Shown piece after piece: positions 1-4,211 of a stretch of DNA of 13,889 bases. Source of the DNA: an uncultured Acidaminococcus sp. (GTDB taxonomy: Bacteria > Bacillota > Negativicutes > Acidaminococcales > Acidaminococcaceae); NCBI GenBank assembly GCA_900770265.1, contig CAAGJR010000163.1:1-13889 (forward strand), read 5' to 3'. The first letter of the stretch is position 1. The number at the start of each line of letters is the position of its first letter. The notes under the pieces were generated by a model. That model was not told the DNA's origin. It worked only from the letters and a program-made list of their open reading frames with translations, and made no database searches. Position numbers and translations under genes: made by a program.

Positions 1-152
1 CCGGAACCGGCCTTGTAGGCCACGATCACCTTGATGTCCTTCTTCGGTTTCCATTCCTCCTGGTTCTTCTGGGCCGTTTTGCCGCCGCAGGCAGCCACCG
101 CAATCGTCAGTGCACAGAGAGCAGAAGCCGCCAGCCATTTTTTGAGTTTCAT
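1..152 (-). CDS. TctC-family (tripartite tricarboxylate transporter) solute-binding lipoprotein, 5' part only
   Basis: Only the first 50 codons lie in the window; the gene runs off the left edge. The start at 152 on the minus strand is preceded by a strong AAAGGAGG ribosome site (161-168). The protein begins MKLKKWL, continues with a hydrophobic stretch and ends its signal at VAAC (Cys22) followed by GGK. This is a type II lipoprotein signal, so the product should be exported and lipid-anchored. The mature start contains KKDIKVIVAYKAGSG, which resembles the first beta strand and ligand loop of TctC/BUG-type receptors (typically a P-I-[RK]-[VI]-I-V-x-[YF]-x-x-G-[GS]-G pattern). By family, such receptors bind carboxylates outside the membrane and feed a TctA/TctB permease, expected further left but not visible. 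The family call rests on a short N-terminus; another class of binding lipoprotein cannot be excluded. Confidence 0.7.
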   Translation of the reverse strand, partial: MKLKKWLAASALCALTIAVAACGGKTAQKNQEEWKPKKDIKVIVAYKAGS

Positions 153-167
153 TACAAATTCCTCCTT

Positions 168-196
168 TGTAAAAGTTGTGTAAAAAACTTGTAAAA
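168..196. repeat. Three phased TGTAAAA repeats in the leader of the TctC-like gene
   Basis: On the plus strand TGTAAAA occurs at 168-174, 179-185 and 190-196, so the copies start exactly 11 bp apart, about one helical turn. They lie between the putative -10 (210-215) and the ribosome site (161-168) of the minus-strand lipoprotein gene and abut the latter. This is where an operator or a leader-RNA binding site could sit, but no known motif is recognised. Confidence 0.45.
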
Positions 197-209
197 ACTC
201 TGCGATATT

Positions 210-218
210 ATTGTAACA
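210..218 (-). promoter_or_regulatory. Possible extended -10 promoter for the TctC-like gene
   Basis: Read on the minus strand, 218-210 gives TGTTACAAT, an extended -10 (TGn) joined to TACAAT, inside an AT-rich stretch about 58 bp upstream of the start codon. No convincing -35 is seen at the expected distance, so the call rests on the extended -10 alone. Confidence 0.4.
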
Positions 219-262
219 TATTTCGGAATATTCGCCTACTGAAAATTACAATAACTTTTGTC

Positions 263-523
263 GGAACCCACCACCATTGCGCTGACGCGCAATGGTCAGC
301 TACGGCATAAGCGATGAGCACCACGCTAAAGCGCGGGCTCCCTGCTTACTCCGCCCTTGAAAAGGGCGGATATCCTTGTTGTCGATTGATTGACGTTGCT
401 TGTTGTTTGGATATCTGAAGCAACCGTTCCAATAGCATCAAATATCCGAAACGCAGCACCCCGCCTCACGATTCTCCGCCCTTTCCAAGGGCGGGGGACC
501 AGCCGCAGGCTGGTGGTGGGTTC
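263..523 (-). repeat. Palindromic intergenic repeat, family 1, copy 1 (inverted relative to copy 2)
   Basis: The element is bounded by GGAACCCACCACC (263-275) and GGTGGTGGGTTC (512-523), a near-perfect terminal inverted repeat. Inside the left end is a perfect 10-bp stem, ACCATTGCGC/GCGCAATGGT with loop TGAC (273-296). Inside the right end is ACCAGCC/GGCTGGT with loop GCA. Each half also carries a CCGCCCTT..AAGGGCGG hairpin. The internal sequence next to each GC hairpin is the reverse complement of that in copy 2, so this copy lies in the opposite orientation. The core contains GTTTGGATAT paired with ATATCCgAAAC. About 50 bp near the left end (about 300-350) has no counterpart in copy 2. There is no transposase and no credible protein, so it is best seen as a MITE-like or REP-like non-autonomous element. 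Confidence 0.75.
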
Positions 524-580
524 TAACCTGTTCCAAGCCATACAATCGTAACTGGTTATATATCTATTAATAAATAATTA

Positions 581-610
581 TTGTTAAAATCCTTTGAATT
601 GTGCTATACT
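581..610 (+). promoter_or_regulatory. Likely promoter of gldA
   Basis: A TTGTTA -35 (581-586) is followed after 18 bp by TATACT (605-610). The -10 is preceded by TG and one base (602-604), giving an extended -10. It lies in the AT-rich strip between two repeat copies and points toward gldA. A transcript from here would have a leader of roughly 260 nt that includes the whole repeat copy 2. Confidence 0.6.
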
Positions 611-654
611 GATTCCATCAGTACCAAACAGTAAGGCCAGGACGGGTTTACTGT
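607..654. promoter_or_regulatory. Candidate operator: four TACTG/CAGTA half-sites over the gldA promoter start
   Basis: TACTGAT-TCC-ATCAGTA (607-623) is a perfect 7-bp dyad overlapping the -10 and the likely transcription start. A second dyad, ACAGTAA (628-634) with TTACTGT (648-654), follows at once. TACTG or its complement therefore occurs at 607-611, 619-623, 629-633 and 649-653. The placement suits a repressor, but no known regulator motif is assigned. Confidence 0.4.
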
Positions 655-657
655 GGA

Positions 658-829
658 GGAACCCACCACCATTGCGCTGACGCGCAACGGTCCCCCGCCC
701 TTATAAAGGGCGGAGAATCGGAATGCGGAGTTTGACGTTTCGTTCGAAAAGCAACGAAAAACATACGACAACAAGGATATCCGCCCTTTATAAGGGCGGG
801 GGACCAGCCGAATGGCTGGTGGTGGGTTC
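658..829 (+). repeat. Palindromic intergenic repeat, family 1, copy 2 (most symmetrical copy)
   Basis: This 172-bp element runs from GGAACCCACCACC (658-670) to GGTGGTGGGTTC (818-829). Moving inward, the left arm is ACCATTGCGC/GCGCAACGGT with loop TGAC (one mismatch), then a GGTCCCCCGCCCTT..AAGGGCGG hairpin. The right arm is ACCAGCC/GGCTGGT with loop GAAT, preceded by CCGCCCTTTATAAGGGCGG. The centre holds TTTCGTT paired with AACGAAA. The element sits in the 5' leader of gldA, 50 bp before its start codon, and could affect transcript folding. It encodes no plausible protein. Confidence 0.75.
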
Positions 830-879
830 TGATTCCCGGTGCGCCCGCCAGGCCTGATTGACAAAAGGAGGAGTTTCTT

Positions 880-1959
880 ATGGCAAGACTTCGTTTGATG
901 CGTGCACCTTTAAAATATGTCCAGGGCAAAGGCGCCCTGCTGGAATTCTATAGCTACTTCAAGGATCTGGGCAAGAACTGGCTGTTCATCTGCAGCCGCA
1001 GCGGCAACCGCACCTGCCATGATCCCCTGGAACAGGGCTTCGGCGATTCCGATACTCACCGCCATTATGAAGTGTTCGGCGGCATCTCCAGCGTAGGCGA
1101 AATCGACAAGTTCCGGAAGATGGTCCGGGACGAAAACATCGACGTGGTCGTAGGCGTCGGCGGCGGCTCCGCCATCGATACGGCCAAGGCCACGGCCTAC
1201 TACGAAGGCAAACGGGTCGTGATCATCCCCACAGTGGTGGCTACGGATGCGCCCTGCACCGGCCTGTCCGTCATCTACAACGACGACGGTTCCTTCAACA
1301 CCTACCTGTTCTATCCCAACAACCCCGATGGGGTGCTGGTGGACAGCGACATCATCGCCCACGCTCCGGTGAAATTCCTGGTGGCCGGCATGGGGGACGC
1401 CCTGGGTACGTACTTCGAAGCCCGGGCCTGCTACCGCACCGATGCACCCAGCCTGGAAAACGGCGGCATTACCCGCAGTGCCATGGCCCTGTGCGAACTG
1501 TGCTATGAAAACCTGCGCAACTACGGGGCCCAGGCCAAGATGTCCGTGGAAAAACAGGTGGTCACCCCGGCCCTGGATGCCATCATCGAGACGAATGTGT
1601 ACCTGTCCGGTGTCGGCGCCGATAACGGCGGCCTGGCCTGCGCCCATTCCTTCTACAACGGCATCACGTCCCTGGGCGGCCACAGCGCACCCCACGGCAA
1701 CTGCGTAGCCTTCGGTACCCTGGTCCAGCTGATCCTGGAAGGGGTGGACGAGGACGAATTCCGGGATGTGCAGGGCTTCTGCAAAGAAGTGGGCCTGCCC
1801 ACCACCCTGGCCGAACTGGGCATCACCACCGATGAACAGATCCGCCAGATCGCCAAAGCCGCCTGCGTGCCCGGCGAAAGCATCCACAACATGGTGGCCG
1901 ACGTGACGGAAGACCAGCTGTATGCGGCCATCGTGCAAGCCGACGCGCTGGGGAAGTAA
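880..1959 (+). CDS. gldA: Glycerol dehydrogenase (zinc-dependent, NAD-linked)
   Basis: The 359-residue product has the length and signatures of the GldA branch of iron/zinc polyol dehydrogenases, cytoplasmic enzymes that interconvert glycerol and dihydroxyacetone with NAD. An N-terminal nucleotide-binding half contains VGVGGGSAID (about 91-100) and the IIPTVVATDAPCTGLSV segment (about 115-131). The all-helical C-terminal half supplies the metal site. Asp173 in GMGDALGTYFEA, His256 in ACAHSFYNG and His272 in SAPHGNCVAFG match the Asp-His-His zinc ligands of the family in order and spacing. The start follows a clear AAAGGAGG site, and no upstream in-frame start has equal support. The gene stands alone: the next gene has its own promoter and no dihydroxyacetone kinase is nearby, so its role here (glycerol use, redox balance or side activity on other alpha-hydroxy carbonyls) cannot be narrowed. 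Confidence 0.93.
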   Translation: MARLRLMRAPLKYVQGKGALLEFYSYFKDLGKNWLFICSRSGNRTCHDPLEQGFGDSDTHRHYEVFGGISSVGEIDKFRKMVRDENIDVVVGVGGGSAIDTAKATAYYEGKRVVIIPTVVATDAPCTGLSVIYNDDGSFNTYLFYPNNPDGVLVDSDIIAHAPVKFLVAGMGDALGTYFEARACYRTDAPSLENGGITRSAMALCELCYENLRNYGAQAKMSVEKQVVTPALDAIIETNVYLSGVGADNGGLACAHSFYNGITSLGGHSAPHGNCVAFGTLVQLILEGVDEDEFRDVQGFCKEVGLPTTLAELGITTDEQIRQIAKAACVPGESIHNMVADVTEDQLYAAIVQADALGK

Positions 1960-1980
1960 GTGGCTGCCGGCGGCAGCCAC
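1960..1980 (+). other. Hairpin directly after the gldA stop codon
   Basis: GTGGCTGCC (1960-1968) and GGCAGCCAC (1972-1980) form a perfect 9-bp stem with a GGC loop, starting on the base after the TAA. No T-run follows, so it is not a standard intrinsic terminator. It may stabilise the mRNA 3' end or belong to a repeat, since the following CCACGCTAAAG is also found at 321-331. Confidence 0.5.
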
Positions 1981-2007
1981 GCTAAAGGGGCCTGGCGGCC
2001 CGTCACG

Positions 2008-2048
2008 GGTCACTGGTCACTGGCTGATGGAAGCCAGCTGATGCTGGC
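2008..2048. repeat. Two heptamer repeats followed by a small hairpin
   Basis: GGTCACT occurs twice head to tail (2008-2014 and 2015-2021). It is followed by GCCAGC-TGAT-GCTGGC (2033-2048), a 6-bp stem. A related heptamer run with a TCACTAA core occurs at 4041-4068. No function is evident. Confidence 0.4.
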
Positions 2049-2059
2049 CAAATGAATCA

Positions 2060-2185
2060 AAACCCTCCGGACCTGGGTTCGGTCTTCCCTTACGGGCAGA
2101 CCCTACGCATGATATCGAAAATTCCGTTCCGATGCGTAGGGACGACCCATGAGGGGCGTCCGTTCCCAGGTCTCCCGGAGGGTTT
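2060..2185. repeat. 126-bp near-palindrome, family 2 paired-hairpin repeat; may terminate gldA transcription
   Basis: AAACCCTCCGG (2060-2070) pairs with CCGGAGGGTTT (2175-2185), and ACCTGGG (2071-2077) with CCCAGGT (2165-2171), leaving a 3-base bulge. The next 33 bases on each side pair imperfectly and end in the perfect inverted repeat CCCTACGCAT (2101-2110) / ATGCGTAGGG (2132-2141). The two halves also form their own hairpins: GGTCT/AGACC (2081-2102) and GGACG/CGTCC (2140-2161). The sequence can therefore be drawn either as one long stem or as a cloverleaf. The right arm runs into GGGTTTCTTTTTATTTT, a T-rich tail compatible with termination of rightward transcription. Confidence 0.6.
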
Positions 2186-2197
2186 CTTTTTATTTTG

Positions 2198-2206
2198 TGT
2201 TATAAT
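2198..2206 (+). promoter_or_regulatory. Extended -10 promoter of the MATE gene
   Basis: TGTTATAAT combines an extended -10 (TG, 2198-2199) with a perfect TATAAT (2201-2206). The -35 region is poor, as is common for extended -10 promoters. Transcription would start near 2213, giving a leader of roughly 50 nt before the chosen start. Confidence 0.6.
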
Positions 2207-2247
2207 AAATATTATGACTCTACAGTCCGCTTTCCATACGGACAGAC

Positions 2248-2254
2248 AGGTGGG
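2248..2254 (+). promoter_or_regulatory. Ribosome-binding site that fixes the MATE start
   Basis: AGGTGGG lies 7 bases before the ATG at 2262. Earlier in-frame ATGs at 2052, 2109 and 2214 either precede or coincide with the promoter, and lie in or beside repeat DNA. Confidence 0.55.
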
Positions 2255-2261
2255 AACCCCT

Positions 2262-3626
2262 ATGGCTGCAACACAATTGACCAAAGAACAACAAAAATAC
2301 AAAAAAATGCTGGAAAGCCCGGTGAAGCCCCTTATCGCTTCCCTGGCCCTGCCTTCCATCATCAGCATGCTGTGCACCAGCTTCTATAATATGGCGGACA
2401 CGTACTTCGTCAGCAAAATCGACACCGCGTCCACGGCGGCGGTGGGGGTGACATTCGCCACCATGGCCATCCTCCATGCCATCGCCTTTTTCTTCGGCAT
2501 CGGCTCCGGCAACAGCATGAGCCGGCTGCTGGGGGCCAAGAAGCGTCCGGAGGCGGAAGTGATGGCCTCCACGGCCTTTTTCTATGCCTTCGTGTGCGGT
2601 CTTGTCATCGCGTTCCTGGGCAACCTGTTCGCACCCCAGCTGGCCACGCTCATCGGGTCCACGCCCACCATATTGCCCTATGCCATCCAATATATGGGCA
2701 TCATCCTCATGGGGGCGCCCTGGATGATGACCAGCCTGGTCATGAACAACCACCTGCGGTTCCAGGGCAGTGCCGCCTTCGGCATGGTGGGCATCACCAT
2801 CGGGGGCTTCCTGAACGTGTTCCTGGATCCTCTCTTCATCTTCCAGTTCCACATGGGCGTGGCCGGGGCGGCCCTCGCCACCATCTTGAGCCAGGGTGTC
2901 AGCTTCTGCATCCTGTTCGCCATGACCAGAAGGGGAGGGAACATCCCCATCCGGCTGCGGAACATCCATCCCTCCTGGGCCATCTGGAAGGAAATCGCAG
3001 CCGGCGGAGCGCCGTCCCTGGTGCGGCAGGGCACCCAGAGCCTGTCCACCATATTCCTGAACGTGTCCGCCGGGGTGTTCGGCGACGCGGCCATTGCGGC
3101 CATGAGCATCGTCACCCGGCTCAGCTTCTTCGCCGCCTCCGTGATCATCGGCTTCGGCCAGGGGTTCCAGCCCGTGTGCGGCTTCAGCTACGGGGCCAAA
3201 AAGTACGCCCGGCTGCGGGAGGGGTTCTGGTTCGCCGTGAAAGTGGGGACCGTGTTCTCCCTGGGAGCCGCCCTGGTGGCCATCATTTTCGCCACCCCCA
3301 TCCTGGAGCAGTTCCGGGATGATCCTCTGGTGATTGCCATCGGCACCCGGACCCTGCGCTGCCAGGCCTATACCTTTGCCCTGGTACCGCTCACCATCCT
3401 GACGAACATGTGCCTGCAGACCACCCGCCGTACGGTGGGGGCCATGCTGGTGGCCGCCGGGCGCAGCGGGCTGTTTTTGGTGCCGGCGCTGCTGGTGCTG
3501 CCCAGGATCTGGGGCCTGGGCGGCCTGGTGTGGTGCCAGAGCGTGTCCGACCTGTGCGGGTTTATCCTGGCCGGGACATTAATCCGGAAGTTCCTGCAGA
3601 CGATTCCGGAGGAAGATGAGGGGTAA
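2262..3626 (+). CDS. MATE-family multidrug/toxin efflux transporter
   Basis: The 454-residue protein is a polytopic inner-membrane carrier of the usual MATE length, with about twelve hydrophobic segments in two homologous halves. After a short charged N-terminus (about 1-18), ESPVKPLIASLALPSIISML and NMADTYFVSKID (about 43-54) give the typical first-helix pattern of the MepA/DinF-like branch. Later segments such as GIGSGNSMSRLLGAKK and GFGQGFQPVCGFSYGAKKY are the paired repeat signatures seen in each half. Members export cationic drugs, dyes or metabolites using sodium or proton gradients; the substrate cannot be read from sequence. The start is set by a promoter at 2198-2206 and a ribosome site at 2248. 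The gene appears monocistronic, being separated from gldA and the glycogen operon by long repeat-bearing gaps. Confidence 0.9.
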   Translation: MAATQLTKEQQKYKKMLESPVKPLIASLALPSIISMLCTSFYNMADTYFVSKIDTASTAAVGVTFATMAILHAIAFFFGIGSGNSMSRLLGAKKRPEAEVMASTAFFYAFVCGLVIAFLGNLFAPQLATLIGSTPTILPYAIQYMGIILMGAPWMMTSLVMNNHLRFQGSAAFGMVGITIGGFLNVFLDPLFIFQFHMGVAGAALATILSQGVSFCILFAMTRRGGNIPIRLRNIHPSWAIWKEIAAGGAPSLVRQGTQSLSTIFLNVSAGVFGDAAIAAMSIVTRLSFFAASVIIGFGQGFQPVCGFSYGAKKYARLREGFWFAVKVGTVFSLGAALVAIIFATPILEQFRDDPLVIAIGTRTLRCQAYTFALVPLTILTNMCLQTTRRTVGAMLVAAGRSGLFLVPALLVLPRIWGLGGLVWCQSVSDLCGFILAGTLIRKFLQTIPEEDEG

Positions 3627-3713
3627 CCCTTTTGTCCGCCCCGGAAAGGGGAGGGGACACTTCTTGCGGTCGAAGTCTCCGGGCGTTACGATCGCAGTTT
3701 TCGTTTCGGGGGC

Positions 3714-3814
3714 GGGCTCACCAACGGGTGAGCCCCTACGCAGCCAAAGCGGATTGTCCGATTGAGGAACAGGATCTGCGATGATATCGCAGGGACAGCC
3801 CGTAAGGGACGTCC
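3714..3814. repeat. Family 2 paired-hairpin repeat, unit in the MATE-glgC gap (first)
   Basis: The left hairpin is GGGCTCACC/GGTGAGCCC (3714-3722 and 3727-3735) followed by CTACG. Near the centre is CTGCGAT-GAT-ATCGCAG (3776-3792). The right hairpin pairs GGAC (3793-3796) with GTCC (3811-3814), with CCC/GGG inside. From ATGATATCG (3781) onward the sequence, including GACGTCCG and CCCAGGTC, resembles the right half of the 2060-2185 element. The surrounding 3627-3713 stretch holds only a weak CCCC/GGGG hairpin near 3637-3652 and no gene. Confidence 0.55.
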
Positions 3815-3844
3815 GAACCCAGGTCGCCGGTTGGGCCCTTGTGC

Positions 3845-3956
3845 GGGTCGATCAACGCGATCGACCCCTACAGTGTTGACGCTGCACCAAAAGTCCGACG
3901 ATGTTCCGTAGGGGTTTACCAAGACCGGCCGCAAGGCCGTGTCGCCCGGTAAACCC
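3845..3956. repeat. Family 2 paired-hairpin repeat, unit in the MATE-glgC gap (second)
   Basis: The left hairpin is GGGTCGATC/GATCGACCC (3845-3853 and 3859-3867) followed by CTAC. The right hairpin is preceded by CCGTAG and has arms GGGTTTACC (3912-3920) and GGTAAACCC (3948-3956), enclosing CGGCC-GCAA-GGCCG (3926-3939). The facing CCCCTAC and GTAGGGG motifs bracket a spacer of about 34 nt. Arm sequences differ from those of the other units while pairing is kept. Confidence 0.55.
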
Positions 3957-3987
3957 GCCCCGTAACGCCAAACAATTGATAACACGA

Positions 3988-4040
3988 TTATCCGCCCTTT
4001 TCAAGGGCGGGGGACCAGCCGTCAGGCTGGTGGTGGGTTC
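3988..4040. repeat. Family 1 palindromic repeat, copy 3 (one end only)
   Basis: This is a solo right end: TCCGCCCTTTTCAAGGGCGG, then GGGACC, then ACCAGCC-GTCA-GGCTGGT, then GGTGGTGGGTTC ending at 4040. It matches the right ends of copies 1 and 2. The partner end is missing, so it is a truncated or single-ended copy directly beside a family 2 unit. Confidence 0.65.
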
Positions 4041-4068
4041 CACTATCCACTAATCACTAATCACTAAA
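4041..4068. repeat. Heptamer tandem repeat (CACTAAT-like, four units)
   Basis: Four consecutive 7-bp units CACTATC, CACTAAT, CACTAAT and CACTAAA start exactly at the end of repeat copy 3. The run ends 8 bp before the -35 of the glycogen operon promoter. It recalls the GGTCACT repeats at 2008-2021. Confidence 0.5.
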
Positions 4069-4076
4069 ACTCCCGG

Positions 4077-4105
4077 TTGGCTTAATGTGCTTACAGTTGT
4101 ATAAT
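4077..4105 (+). promoter_or_regulatory. Promoter of the glgCDPBA operon
   Basis: TTGGCT (4077-4082), a 17-bp spacer and a perfect TATAAT (4100-4105) make the best sigma-70-type promoter in the window. It precedes glgC by about 100 nt of leader. The leader contains the short stem CAGCAG-GAG-CTGCTG (4142-4156). An 8-bp inverted repeat, TATAATTA (4100-4107) with TAATTATA (4123-4130), overlaps the -10 and the start region and could be an operator. Confidence 0.65.
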
Positions 4106-4211
4106 TATCTTAATAGCATAGTTAATTATAAAAAATCAATCCAGCAGGAGCTGCTGCACGATTTGCATCTTTCTGTGCCGTCCTGTCTGCAGAACAAAAG
4201 GAGGAAGTGAC

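Noticed and set aside
541..879. Riboswitch or T-box in the gldA leader
   Set aside because: No conserved riboswitch core or T-box motif could be recognised; the structure present is explained by repeat copy 2.
604..929. Minus-strand frames of 86 and 93 codons in the gldA leader, and a 71-codon frame at 326-541
   Set aside because: They read through the palindromic repeats, so they share peptides such as LVPRPxKGR that simply translate the repeat ends. No ribosome sites and no domain.
2052..2261. N-terminal extension of the MATE gene to an ATG at 2052
   Set aside because: The extra 70 codons would translate the near-palindrome and precede the TATAAT promoter at 2201. A ribosome site supports 2262.
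3619..3652. Intrinsic terminator after the MATE gene (GGGTAACCCTTTT and a CCCC/GGGG hairpin)
   Set aside because: The first stem is only 3 bp with a short T-run and includes the stop codon. The second has no T-run. Neither is strong enough to call.
3686..4043. Minus-strand frames of 99 and 63 codons in the MATE-glgC gap
   Set aside because: Composed of repeat hairpins, with low-complexity translation and no ribosome site. Treated as non-coding.
3627..4211. CRISPR array in the repeat-rich gap
   Set aside because: The repeats are few, palindromic, differ in arm sequence, are irregularly spaced, and there are no cas genes.
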